Source: Hippopus hippopus
Taxonomy: Eukaryota; Mollusca; Bivalvia; Cardiida; Cardiidae
Direction: 5' to 3'
Assembly (NCBI GenBank): GCA_946811185.2
Contig: OX328107.1
Span: forward strand, 42,336,360-42,400,359
Length of the DNA stretch: 64,000 nucleotides
Below are positions 10,706 through 22,105 of the stretch, in pieces. Numbering within the stretch: the first letter of the stretch is position 1; every line of letters begins with the position of its first letter. The notes beneath the pieces are model-generated. The model was not told where the DNA came from. It made no database searches and saw only the letters and a program-made list of their open reading frames with translations. Both the position numbers and the translations under genes were made by a program.

Positions 10706-10854
10706 CTACTTTACTACATATTCTGGCCAGAACAATGGTAAGATTTCAGCTTCTTTTACAACTGTAATTTGACTAATTCAGCACTTTAAGAGTTAACATG
10801 ACTCAGTCTGCGCTGGTTGACCTGGATCAAAACATTGTCCAGTATGTATGATAT

Positions 10855-12400
10855 ATGAGCTATGCTCTGGCAAAAGAAGGCTTAATGCGTCTGCAAAAAC
10901 GTATCAACCCAGGTCAACCTGCATGGACTGCTGCACAGGCTGAACTGGGCCGAAACTCTTTGCTGTTGGTCAATTTTCTGCATTTCCAAGGACCATTCTA
11001 CCTCAGGATTCAGTCAGTTGTTAGACAAAATGGACTTTATTGATCAATGATCATGTGATGACTTCCTTGGCATCATGCATCACGGCGATGCATTAAGCCC
11101 CCTTTTGTCCGAGCATGGCTCATGTATTTTTTTACATATCAAAGAACTACCTTGTGATTCAGGAAGGTTTTCAAACAAAAGGGTCCAACAGAACTTTTAA
11201 TAACTTTACATTTTAAACTTTTTCACTGCCAAAGAAATGAGCCATGCTCTGCTAAAAGGGGTCTTAATGAATAAGTGAAAAGCATCAGCCCAGATCAACC
11301 TGCACAATCCACACAGACTGACCTGGGCCAAAACTTTTCGCTATAGGTCAATTTTCTGTACGTCCAAGGACAAGTCTATCTCATGAATAAGCTGGTTGTT
11401 AAAAATGAGGATATTACAGATCCATAAAGTATGTGATGGCTTGCTTGGTACCATGGATCACAGAAATGCATTGAAGCCCCCTTTTGCCAGAGCATGGCTC
11501 AAATGAATTTGAGCCGTAGTATCGACCCAGGTCAGCCTCTGCAGTCCGCGCAGGCTGACCTGGGTCAAAACTTTTCGCTATTGGTCAATTTTTTGTATGT
11601 CCAAGGTCCAGTTTACCTCCTGATTAAGTCGGTTGTTAAAGAATGTGTCTACTATGGAACCATAAGTATATGATCGCTTGCTTGGAATCGTGCGTCACGG
11701 AGATGCATTAAGCCCCCTTTTGCCAGAGCGCGGCTCATTTATGTTTGTTACGGTCTACAATTATGCTTCAGTTTAAAAAAAAACAGACTTTAGTTTATAG
11801 TGTATAATGTGGTGGCTAACAGTGTAGAATTAAGATTAGACTACATGTGTTCAGTCTGATCTTAATTAACACTCAGTTAAAACTGTGTATTTCAGTATGA
11901 CAATTGAGGGTTTGTATTATTTTAAAAAAATTCCAGGTATGACAAGCAAATTTGTACAAAATGAGAGGTGCTCCATGAAAAGGGGTTTTAATGCATCTTC
12001 ACAGTGCATTATATCAAGCGAGTTGTCACAAAATATGGATCCATTTTCTGTAAGAGGTGACTGAATCATTCTGTAGAACAGTCCTTAGTCATGCAGAATA
12101 CAGCATAAAGGTTTGACACAAGTGAGCCTGTGTGGACTGTGCAGGCTGACATCCGTCGGTACTTTTTGCAGAAGCATCAAACCCCTTTTTCATCGAGCAT
12201 GACTCAAATTATGAGCCATCCATAATATCCAGTTTGTCTAACAACTAAATGAATGAGGTAGAATTGTCCTTGAACATGTTGAAAATTACCCAAAAGCAAA
12301 AAGTATAGAACCAGGTCAGCCTGCACGGATTGTGCAGGCTGAGGTGGGTCAATACTTTTTGCAAATATTTCAAACCCCTTTGTCATAGAGCACGACTCCA
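10855..12400. mobile_element. Family D TIR elements, cluster of five (10855-11123, 11237-11503, 11509-11738, 11961-12208, 12211-12400)
   Basis: TIRs read ATGAGCCATGCTCTGGCAAA ... and the inverse, ending CCAGAGCATGGCTCAT. A second inner palindrome around CAGGTCAGCCTGCAC / GCAGGCTGACCTGG is present. Complete copies are about 265 bp; the third lacks its left TIR and the fifth is internally deleted. A sixth copy is at 39441-39668. Target duplication is unclear; possibly AT/TA. Superfamily not assigned. Confidence 0.75.
11811..11882. mobile_element. Family E palindrome remnant
   Basis: ACAGTGTAGAATTAAGATTAG ... CAGTCTGATCTTAATTAAC between D copies 3 and 4. Confidence 0.5.
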
Positions 12401-12663
12401 ATACATTAATGTCTGTGTTATGCAATGTACTTTTTTTTTGTTGTTTTTGTGATGCAATTTACATATGAAAATGTCTTGTTGGAGTAGCAACTTTAAAAAG
12501 GTAATTAAATTCAATAAACCTGTACATGCAGTATTGTTGTATTTCTGTGTAAAAAAAAAAGAAATTCTCTTTTATTCGCGTGTATACCTTTATAAAAGAT
12601 TTCTCATTACTAAAACCTTTGCAATAATGCTATTGGGTAAGCCCAATTGCTCATTCTGTAACA
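12401..12663. other. Unassigned stretch with simple T and A runs
   Basis: I see no repeat family here. A short open piece ends at AAG|GTAATT (about 12500), but no acceptor precedes it, so no exon is called. Confidence 0.25.
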
Positions 12664-12912
12664 GGGCTTGGCTTCCAGGGTAGTGGACTGGAATCCCAGG
12701 AAATTCAGGGGTTTTCTTTGAGACTCAGTTATTAAGGCTTCAATTTTGTGATAAAAATTCTCAAGATCAGTCCCTGCTGAAGACACTTGTCACATTGGAG
12801 TGTCCTTGGATGAGGCAATGCAGAGGTCCAGTCTGGTATCTGTGAAACCGAGAAGGGACATGAATAAGTGAGTTTTTGCAGTGATATGACTGAGTGGCAG
12901 AATGCTCTCATT
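12664..12912 (+). mobile_element. Degenerate SINE of the family at 53358/54494
   Basis: The body shows GGAGTGTCCTTGG, then CTGTGAAACCGAGAAGGGACATGAATAAGTGAG-like text (quoted in part) and GTGATATGACTGAGTGG, in the same order as the SINE bodies at 53358 and 54494. Head and ends are unclear. Confidence 0.4.
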
Positions 12913-13297
12913 TTAGAAAGGTCTAAAATTATGTTGTTTAATAAAGGGTTAACTTGTTACCAAACAACAAAATTTTTCAGATTACAATTTAACCCTTAGA
13001 GTGCCGAATAAACCTATCAGACATCTTCATCCTAGAAATACAACCGAGATAATTACGATTTCAAAGCTTCTTTCATCTACAGTGTTTTAAGCAAGGCAGA
13101 CAGTGTAGATCAAAGATCAGGCTGCACATTTTTTGCAATGTGATCTTGATTTACACCAGCCACAAAGGCAATTATGGTGAAAGGTGCTACAAGGGTTAAA
13201 TGTGGCTGAACGTATGTTTTTTTGCTTTGGAACTGTAGAAAACCCTTTTCCAAAAAGCGGGGGTTGTTAAAATTCAAGATTTTGTTGTAAAGGGTTA
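12903..13297 (-). mobile_element. Family A MITE carrying a nested family E insertion
   Basis: A right-end remnant (12903-12952) shares TTAA with an A copy at 12949-12992. That copy reads CAGATTACAATTTAA and then resumes after E at 13196 as TTAAATGTGGCTGAAC, matching the family-A phrase GACAAATTAAATGTGGC. E therefore sits in an internal TTAA of A. Confidence 0.75.
12989..13199. mobile_element. Family E MITE, complete, TTAA on both sides
   Basis: Begins TTAACCCTTAGAGTGCC and ends GCTACAAGGGTTAA, 211 bp with both TTAAs. The central palindrome is GTGTAGATCAAAGATC ... GTGATCTTGATTTACAC, slightly decayed. The flanking TTAAs lie in host family-A sequence, which is direct evidence for a TTAA target duplication. 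Confidence 0.75.
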
Positions 13298-13329
13298 GAT
13301 AATAACATCAGTTGTTCAATTTTTACAGT

Positions 13330-13607
13330 TTAAGAGTAAAATCACCAGGCCACTGATGAACGGAAAACTGTTAAAAATTGCATACCAAAAGAAACATCGT
13401 GATGAGAAAGTTACACGTAATTATCTGTTTAAAGTTAAGGTTTTAGGGGCAGATAGAAAATGCTGGTCTGATATTACATCTACAGTGTCTGCTATATGTT
13501 CAGGTATTCTGAACAAAAATAACTGTTATAGTGGTGATCTTAAGATACCTATTTTCTTTACCGATGAACAAGAATGGCGATCAAAATTGTCGAAGGGAAG
13601 TAACTGA
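13330..13607 (+). CDS. Candidate terminal coding exon (unrecognised)
   Basis: The acceptor TTGTTCAATTTTTACAG opens a 91-codon frame to TGA with balanced codon and residue use: FKSKITRPLMNG, then KVLGADRKCWSDITSTVSAI, then FFTDEQEWRSKLSKGSN. It follows directly after MITE sequence yet contains none of it. It looks like a real last exon; upstream exons are not identified and I recognise no family. Confidence 0.42.
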
Positions 13608-13691
13608 GACTGACTTTGGGACTTATATTGCTTGATTTCTCTCCCTTGAAAAAAAAATATTGTATGTGGGGATTTTTCGGCGTAAACTGGC

Positions 13692-13904
13692 TTAACTTTT
13701 TCACAACCGAATAAATAAACTACATGTTTTAAATGGCAGCAAGTGTAGTTCCACAGCAAGATGGAGAGACAGTTTGGTCATAACCTAGAATAGAACAGTT
13801 GACTGTGTAATCAGAGATCAGACGGCACGTTCTGTGCAGTTTGATCTTGATATACACTGTCCACAAAAGGATCATGTGTCTTCTGTAGTAAAGAAAGAGT
13901 TAAT
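13692..13904. mobile_element. Family E MITE, full length
   Basis: TTAACTTTTTCACAACC at the left, GTAAAGAAAGAGTTAA at the right, centre GATCAGACGGCACGTTC / GTGCAGTTTGATC. The left part resembles the right half of the copy at 38718-38918 (GTGGAACTA...TTGCTGCCAT in inverse order), defining a subfamily. Confidence 0.6.
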
Positions 13905-13982
13905 GGTATTAGTATCGCATGAAGAAATGGTAAGCTGCGAAAGTTGTACAACATGTCAATGAAGATGTTAAACAGTGATAAC

Positions 13983-14502
13983 ACACTGCTCAAAAAAATT
14001 AAAGGTTCACATGTCCTCGAATTTGATCTCAAGATAATTATTTATGTACAGTACAATGCAAATAATTTTCTGCTCATAAATTCATTCAGTCTTAACACTG
14101 TAAAATCTTAGAACAGGCAAAACGATTTGGTTTGCACAAAAAATTAATGGGCTGTTCTGCTCAAAGCTGTCTTTTTGATATGCCACACAGGATTTTAAGG
14201 GAATCAATGGTGTCATTTTTTCTTCTCGTTTTCTTCTTTCATTAGATTTGACAAAAACACCAACAAAAGATTGGTAAAAATATGACTTGTTTAACAAAAG
14301 AACAAGGAAAACAAATTTCTTGATTTTCTTCTTAACATGGCTTATCAGCATTTAAAATCAAACAAACAAGAAAAGTATTGAGCCATTTTGTCTAGTTAGA
14401 ATGTAGGTTGATGGTATTCAGAGCACAAAGACTGAGCGTTTAGCAAAATGAAAGATTTGAATTTTGGTATTTGTGTGATCCTCTAATTCTTTTGAGCAGT
14501 GT
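13983..14502. mobile_element. Possible non-autonomous Tc1/mariner-type element
   Basis: Left end ACACTGCTCAAAAAAATTAA and right end inverse TTAGAATTAGAG-like (AATTCTTTTGAGCAGTGT) form TIRs of about 25 bp that resemble Tc1-like termini I remember from other animals. The interior has no transposase frame. Superfamily is inference. Confidence 0.45.
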
Positions 14503-14807
14503 ATATTTATGTTCTAGATACCAATTACAGGGTTAAAGAAATAATGATTACAGAAGAGATTTTATTTTTTTAGTGTATAACTCAATGGTTGATGCTTATT
14601 GAGCAAATCATGGTATACACGTCCGAAAGCATTGTGATGATATACATCCCGCCCTATGGTGGAATGACATGAAATGGACATCAGAAGTATGGAAATGCTG
14701 AATAATTGGTTTCAAAATTTATGTTAGAAATTAAACGAAAGTATGGAAACCCATACCAACAAAATACCTGTACTCCATATCTAATTGCGAATAAAAATAG
14801 TGTATAG

Positions 14808-15298
14808 TTTATCTATGGTTAACAGAACCTTGCAAGACATTGGCAGCTGTCTAGAACCAAAGAATTGACATCGTCAGGAGCTGGTGTTGTTGTTAAACCT
14901 AAAAAGTTAGTTGACGAAAGAGAGTTGGTGTGTTCAGTGTAAGTACTGTTTCCAGATTGGCTAACGGTGCTTTTTTACGATGGTAAAGTATACAGATCAG
15001 AGATGGGGGGAAGACACATCGATGCACTAGCCGAAAACTTTGGCGATTTATCTATGGTTAACAGAACCTTGCAATACACTGGCAGCTGTCTAGAACCAAA
15101 GAATTGACATCGTCAGGAGCTGGTGTTGTTTTTAAACCTAAAAAGATAGTTAACGAAAGAGAGTTGGTGTGCCCAGTGTAAGTACTGTTTCCAGATTGGT
15201 TAACGGTGCTTTTTCACGATGGTAAAGTATACAGATCAGGGGCGGGGGGGGGAGGGGGGGAAGACACATCGATGCACTAGCTGAAAACTTTGGCGATA
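14808..15298 (+). repeat. Tandem duplication, ~240-bp unit
   Basis: TTTATCTATGGTTAACAG at 14808 recurs at 15047; the two units are nearly identical apart from a G-run (15240-15260) and a few substitutions. One frame of unit 1 is open across its last third (DGKVYRSEMGGRHIDALAEN) and could be an exon relic, but stops occur elsewhere. Confidence 0.85.
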
Positions 15299-15416
15299 AA
15301 TTTTATCAATTACATCAGTCAAAATTCCTAATTTTCACATCCCATGTAAGTAAAAAATGTCCACTAGGGTGGTCTCGAATTGGAACAAATGAAAGTCACC
15401 ACTAAACTATAAAATA

Positions 15417-16780
15417 TTGGTAGCACGTCTTTCGGGCGGTTATTGGAGGTACAACGGGTATCAGTTTACTGTGTCACGTAGCTTTCTGTACACTCGTCAC
15501 AACTCGGCCGATTCCGTACCTACATCTAACTTGATCAACAGTTCACCCGAGGTTTGCGAATTACTTTCTATTCACCTACGCTTAGGCCAACATTTCTTCG
15601 CCGGAAATACGCTGCTTTACCATTCTTTAAATTTTAGGCCTCCATTGGGAAAAAAAATACAAAACACAGTCACAATTTTGATTTTTCAATCGAAGTCTAT
15701 CTAAATACATTTCCGTTGACAAAAAGATGGTACAATCAATTTTTAACGTGTTCTTTTAACTGTGTTGGCAATTTTCACCTATAGATTGATAAATGTGAAT
15801 CACTTCACCGTTTTATTGTTGATGTCGTAGGTAACTGATCGATTTTCACGGATGCCGCAATGTATAAGATCACGTGACTGGCAGCAAAACTTCAGGTGAT
15901 CTGTTGATCAAATCCTAGTTCGTATCACGTAGCTTGATATGCACTAATCAGGATTATCTATCCCAAACACTACTCTTGAAGTTCGGCGGGTCACCAGACT
16001 TGGTAAGCACCTACGTGATATGTTTCTTCGCTTAAAATACACCGCTTTACCGTTTTAAACATCGTGGCAATCTTTTTTTTTTTTTATTTTTAAAAGCACT
16101 TGTGGGAATCTTTCTAAATAAAATTTCCGATGGCAGACAGTTTATACATTTATTTTCTAATTCGGTGTATCAATTTCGTTGGCTTTTTTTTTCAAGGAAA
16201 GGATGCTCATCACCGTGGCTGATTGTTGCCCTTGCTAATCGGTTTGTATGGGCATCGCCATCTTTAAGATCATGTTACTGGCAGTATTTCAAAATGAAAA
16301 CCCCTTTGATACGGACAACCGTTGTCTAAGCATGTCACATTCTGCTCATTCGGCAAACCTCGGATGATCCGGTGATCAAGTCCCTCGGCTGTATCACGTA
16401 GATATGCACCTACACGGTACATTCTTCGCCGGAAGTACTCCGTTTTACCTTTTTTAAAAAATTGTAAGGCTTCTCTTAAAAAAAGAAAACATGAGTCACA
16501 ATTTTCTATCGATATCTTTCTAATGATATTTCCGTTGACAAAGATTTTGGACATTCAATTTCTTAGGGTATTTTAACAAATTCGAAACGAGGTTTCATCG
16601 AAAGATCGATAGATGTGAAATAATTAACCGTGGTTGTTCATGTCGTTGATAAGCGATTTAGGCCTACATGACGCCGCCATGTTTAGATCATGTGATTGGT
16701 AGTTCAAATGGAAACCTTTTTGCGGTAAATGGACGAGGCCAGATGTCGACACAGAATCGGCCGAGTTGTGACGAGTGCTG
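15417..16780. repeat. Three ~460-bp imperfect tandem units between inverted CGGCCGA ends
   Basis: GTATCACGTAG-like units begin near 15471, 15922 and 16391; each has a TTCTTCGCCGGAA-like motif, a TTTCCGTTGACAAA-like motif and a final GATCATGTGACTGG-like motif. The array is flanked by ACTCGTCACAACTCGGCCGA (15484 region) and the inverse TCGGCCGAGTTGTGACGAGT (about 16758-16777). Possibly a composite foldback element; no coding capacity. Confidence 0.65.
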
Positions 16781-18772
16781 TCTGCTATGATACATTACTT
16801 TCCTGTACAGAACAAGACAAATTTATGATGCATAGCATCATAGAAGCCGCAATCTTTTGGTGGACAATTTAAGAAATATTGACTTTCTTGAGAAATTGTG
16901 ATTACAGTTTTTGTATCTGTTTTTACCCCCACTCCCCACCAACGGAAAATCATGACAAATGGTACTAAAATGCAAGGAAAAAAGAAAAAGAAAATAATAT
17001 GTACATTTATTCTAATTCTATAAAAAAAAAAAAAAAAAGAAAAGAAAAAAGGAGAGGAGAAGTTTAGGGAGGAATCTTAAATAATCTTGTTATTATATTT
17101 AAAAAAAAAAAGAAACGTAACAGCATCGGAATTTTTAAGTTTCTACTAGAAATTTGAAAATGGAGAAATTGCGCATTCGAATACACCATTTTCCATTTAT
17201 CAAATGATTTTAGAAAGGAAACTTCTGTAGCGGCATCAAAGGCAATACTATGGAATTATTTAAGTTACCAATTATTCAAAGTGATATTAAGTTTGTTATT
17301 CACATATGATGTTTACATGTATTTACAATTTTTATCAGTGATCTCTTCTTTGTGTTTCATTTTTCAAAAAAAAACTTAACTTTTTCTAAAAGATGATCTT
17401 CTTGCTTGTCAAAAAGTATCTTAGCATGCTTGTAACACAGTGAATCTTTACGTTTCTACTGTAGAAACAAAAAACTTTTGCATGGCATCTCCAAAATTAT
17501 TCTGATCATAGTCTGTACAGTTGGCACAAACCACGTTTCTATTATTCCTGAATGGCAGCCACACACATACACACACAAAAACATTTTTTAAGTCTTTAAA
17601 GATCTGGATCTATTCAACCACAACATAATAACTATTACTATACATATTTCGTTTACTAAACAGTAGTTTGAACCATTTTTTGCATAGGCCTTGTACAAAC
17701 CTAGTGTAAAACTTCTAATGTAAATTTAAAGAGCTATTCTAAACCTTTGACCAGCAGCGACGTAAAAAGTTGTATATTCACAGTAATAGGTTTTGTAATA
17801 ACTTTAACCCTTCGACTACATAACGAAATAGACACACTGAATAACGAAAACAAACAATATTTTTTTTTTATGTTTACGAAATATCTTATAGAATATTAAA
17901 AAAATATTACACGGGCTATGTGCTGTCTGATTTTCATCTATTTCCGTCATTTTCGAGCAGCTTCAACCCTTAGAGCACCAAGCACCACCATGATAATTAC
18001 TGTACATAGTCAATGTACATCACGATCCATACGTCATGTTTCAAGGGTTTTGTAGATCAGGACCATACCGTACAGCACGTACAGTCTGATCATAACAGCT
18101 TCGACACACAATACAGTAAATGCTAAATTTCACAGTAGGTCTCATAAGGTAGATGTTCCGTGTAACAAAAATCCATTCGGCTAAAGTGTCGACGAAGGGA
18201 AGAAAAAGGGTTATCTTTCCGCAAGTATTCTATAAATAGCTGACGTAGACGCCTCTTGTGTAGGGAGGTAACCAGTCTATACCTGACCAAAGGTTAACCG
18301 CCGTTTTATCCTTTACAGATTAAAATTTGGACGAAAAACTTGTACATAAAATTGCTTCTGATTATCACATTCTAAGATACTCTCTATATCATAATCATCA
18401 TTATTTTGTTTTGTAAAAAAAGTAGACAAATGCGAAAACCATTGAGAGGTGGGAAAGCTTGTGATAAACGGAAAGCATAACAACTTCGTTTGGGAAAATA
18501 GAAGGAATCCTATATGTTTGAAAACTTCGGGGGACTATCCAATTAAAGGATGTTTATATTTCTGTATTTTTTATTGTTATTTGGGAATGAACTATATATT
18601 GTAAGAAAACCAGGCTTGAATTTCATGTAGGTCTGTTGGAATATTTAAGAAAGAGTCATGTGGAGTAATTCCGTCACAACAACACAACATTATTAGAAAT
18701 TTTACAAAAATAATGACTAATCGAATAATTACTGATCATCTACATGGTAAATAGTTTAGGTACATTCCTACT
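16781..18772. other. AT-rich stretch, no gene seen
   Basis: Contains A-rich runs (17020-17060, 17100-17112) and a weak family-E trace near 17966-18110 (AACCCTTAGAGCACC and CAGTCTGATCATAAC). No open frame of note on either strand. Confidence 0.35.
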
Positions 18773-18796
18773 GGAAGCCGCTTTCGAGCGGCTTCC
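18773..18796. repeat. Perfect 10-bp stem with TTCG loop
   Basis: GGAAGCCGCT-TTCG-AGCGGCTTCC. GC-rich compared with its surroundings; function unknown. Confidence 0.8.
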
Positions 18797-19032
18797 AATA
18801 AATACCAATACGCGATGCGTGAACTTTTTTTCTGTCGCGAAAAAAGTATTAAGCGGAAAACTGCGTTAAGATCTAATAATACGTTTGTGGAAAAATGAAG
18901 CCTATTTTTCAGCCCAAATTTCTTGAAAATACGATGATTATAAACCGAAACAAAATATTTTAAACAAAAATGGAAAAACCGTGATTTTTGCAAAAGACTT
19001 TGACAAAAAAAAAATAATGACCCCACCATGCA

Positions 19033-19650
19033 GGGCTTATACCAGGGCTATTTCTCAAGCTTGTAGGAGCCGTATTTATAAATGACTGGTGCATAGGTCA
19101 CATACTAGCTAACAATGGCACCAGGTACCTGGTATAGGTACCTAGCGTTTTACTGACTAAACGTTTGTTTTGTTTTGACATTCGCCGCATCGATTGCCGT
19201 CCTGAAAAGTAGTTCAGTTCTGTACCCAGAATGCCCAAAACAGAAAGATCTGTATCATTCGGCAAATCTTGGGTGATCCGTTGATCGAGTTACCGGTACA
19301 TGTATATCCGGAATCGGCCGAGTTGTGACGAGTGAGGTCTGTATTGAAAAATGCCACCTAGCGGGAGATCATGAATGGAAACCCCGTTGAATGCCATTAT
19401 CTCCCGCTAGGTGGCATTCTACAAATACACATCTATCTAATTTGGGCATTCTGGGTACAGAACCGGACTACTTTTCAAAACAACAACCGTTACTTTGAAT
19501 TTCAAAATGAAATAAACGTTTACTCAATAAAACGCTACCTGGTGCGATTCATTCAGCTATGATCGGCTAGCATGTAACCTATGCATCGGCCATTTATTAA
19601 AACAGCCCCTACATGCTTGGGTAATAGGCTAATAGCTTCGGTATAAGCCC
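19033..19650. mobile_element. Long imperfect palindrome / foldback element
   Basis: The left arm carries, in order, AGGGCTTATACC, GGTGCATAGGTCACATACTAG, CACCAGGTACCTGG, GTACCCAGAATGCCC and TGCCACCTAGCGGGAGAT. The right arm carries the inverses: ATCTCCCGCTAGGTGGCA, GGGCATTCTGGGTAC, CTACCTGGTGC, CTAGCATGTAACCTATGCAT and GGTATAAGCCCT. The left arm has an extra ~80 bp including TCGGCCGAGTTGTGACGAGT, the end motif of the array at 15417-16780. Confidence 0.75.
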
Positions 19651-21203
19651 TACTTTTCCAGGTATATGGGAATGGGTGATGCGTCATAGCAGACAGGTCG
19701 AATCTTCGAAGAATATGACATGCGCAGACAACGCGTTGATACGGACGAGGTTAGATGTAGTTACGGAATCGACCGAATTGTGACGATTGTAACTTTCAAT
19801 TTCAAGGATGAAAGTACCTTCCAATCATAAATTTCTAAATTTGAGAGATCTCTAAAACTGGGACACTCATGTGAACCTGTTGATTTTTCAAATTTCAAGT
19901 ACCCTGTGTCCCCAGTGGCTAAAGATATGAAAATCCCTGGTCCTCCAAATGGGCGTGGACAACCTCAGTACTGTTTCCTGTAGTTTAAGTTTCGCAATTT
20001 TAATGTTTTATGCTGCTTGTTCACTGTATATAAAAATCAATTTTCTTTATAAGAGGAGGTACCGCATGAAAGTTTTGTGTTTGCCAAATTGTGGACTCGA
20101 CTGTGCTTTTCTCTATAAGCCTTCTAAGACGTATATTTCATTTTCATGACGCCTGATGGCCTTGTGGTTTATCATCTCTTTAATCTAACAACATGCAAAT
20201 TCGCACACTTTGCACCTGAATCTAGTATCACCGCTTATTGTGTCATTGTATTCTGAAAATCTGAAAATAGAGATAAAAAGAAAATACTGTAATGGATAAT
20301 AAAACTCTCATGGACTCTACAAAGAAAAGATGCCACAAAGCCACAAATTTATTTTCAAATATAGCGTTGATAAAGTGTTAATTCGAAACTTTGGTATGGG
20401 TCACAGCTGTGCACAACCTTCTTTAGTACGCGAGCTCTTTTTTGTTATTCTAGTGTGAAAAAATGAAAGATAGAATATCAAATGATAATCAAAACTTAGC
20501 TAAAATAATGTGTTCTACCATATGAACTGAACGTTTTCGTTCAATACCTAGGATGCATAATTTCAGCTAAGCGCACAGCTTTTTTTATCGAGACTAGTAG
20601 CTAATGCTTGCGTACAGATGCAGCTGATGGTACAGTCAACCTTTTGATAGTGCCTCAAGAAAAGTTGAATAATTGCCACAGGAATGGTACTAAATACTCT
20701 CATAGATATGTATACGTGAATTTGAATTATTTCTTTATCTGTGTGCATAACCAGACAATGGTTACCGACCTTCCCGGACTTCAAAAGAAAGCAAAAGTTT
20801 AGCCGTGACAGCAACCGCCAGCAGCAAAAATCGGTGATGCTTTTCCTGAGCAAAAGTCGCATGGTTCATGTTCCGAATTGCAATGTTGATGGAAAAACCT
20901 CTCACCTGATAAGTTTCTGTTTGCTAGAATTCACGTGCCAGCCCGTTTTACGATACTTGTTCACCGCAGCTGACTGATATTGGGCGTACAGTGGACAACA
21001 GCTTCCGATTTGCGAGACAGTACGTTGGTCCATGGTGCACTACACTGATCAGAGTCGCAAAGGAACCATTTTGAATCCCGGTGCATTTGGATGGAGAAGT
21101 TTATGATTGAATGTGAGTTATATACGTGTATAAAATACCGATCAGGGGCGTAGCCATCCCCCACCCCCTCAAAAAAAAGTGTACGCAAAAGTAATACCGA
21201 AAG
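19651..21203. other. Mostly unassigned DNA
   Basis: A degenerate copy of the CGGCCGAGTTGTGACGA motif is at about 19770-19790. Short frames on both strands (20563-20862, 20741-20977) lack recognisable domains or splice context. Confidence 0.3.
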
Positions 21204-21360
21204 TATTGACCCTTTCCCTACCACACAATCCCAAGTTAAGCGACCCAAAGGAAAAGAACTTTTGAAAACATTGTGGGAAAAGGAGCATTTAGATTGACGT
21301 TCGCACATCGCACATGCTTGCAATTTAGACCAGTCTAAGTTTTGTCGTGAGGAAAAGATG
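21204..21360 (+). mobile_element. Family A MITE with central deletion
   Basis: The P arm (CCCTTTCCCTACCACACAATCC) runs to ACATTGTGGGAAAAGGAGCA, then jumps to ATGCTTGCAATTTAGACC. The right hairpin arm is lost. Confidence 0.7.
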
Positions 21361-21489
21361 TAAGCGATGCGCAAAGTGCTGAGAGAGGGGATCGTTATTT
21401 CTCAGGAAGGTCTGGAGGGTTCCCTCTCCATTTTTTATTTTAATTGTAGAAGCTTTTATAGGCCTCAGTTGAAGTCTTTTGGCAAATTT

Positions 21490-21918
21490 GTCTCTTTTAC
21501 TCTGTGCTATTTCTTTTCCATTCTTTGCCAGCAGTGAATGTAACATTTCAAGGCATTAATTCACGCCTTTGGGACTGCAAGACTCTCTCTTATTTGCCAT
21601 TTAAATGGTAATAATGGACTGAATTTAGGTCCGTGGCGTATTATTTCGGCTATAGTCAACCCACGCCACAAATGATTCAGAGAACATCGTACACTCGTTA
21701 CAACTTTCCGTAGTGCAGAAAACACGTTGAAAGACCAGAGCATTGCATGACATTCTCCTTTTTTGGAATTTCAAAGACACAAGAACACATGATTACAAAT
21801 AATGACAAGCCTGCCTGTTTTGTGGTCGTTTTTCTGCCGACATCTTCAGAAACGGAAGACCAACACAACATTTTCTCGTCAGAGCCATTGGCTCCGAATA
21901 TGAAGTTTCCTACCCGTC
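21490..21918. mobile_element. Family F dispersed repeat, copy 2
   Basis: Shares TTCTTTGCCAGCA, AATTCACGCCTTTGGGACTG, GAAAGACCAGAGCATTGCATG and CAGAGCCATTGGCTC with the copy in intron 2; similar length and order. Confidence 0.7.
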
Positions 21919-22105
21919 TCTATGTTTTCAAATGCCTCTTCCTGGTGGTGGTTGTGGTGGGGGGGGGGGCACGTTCGTTAAAAATCAAGAACGTTCGGTA
22001 AAGTCAAGAGTTAGAGAGGATTTCAAAATGCAATCGCACTTTTTCGGTACCGTATTTTTTAGATGGCAAAGAATAGCTGTTCAGTCTCAAATGGACAGAT
22101 ATTTC
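21919..22105. other. Short unassigned stretch with G-run at 21956-21969
   Basis: GGTGGTGGTTGTGGTGGGGGG-type G-rich run, otherwise unremarkable. Confidence 0.3.

Noticed and set aside
15417..15704. 95-codon plus-strand frame
   Set aside because: Falls in the first unit of the 460-bp tandem array; the other units do not keep the frame open.
20961..21374. 137-codon minus-strand frame
   Set aside because: It runs through a family-A copy (CSFSHNVF is the translated hairpin arm), so it is not a protein.
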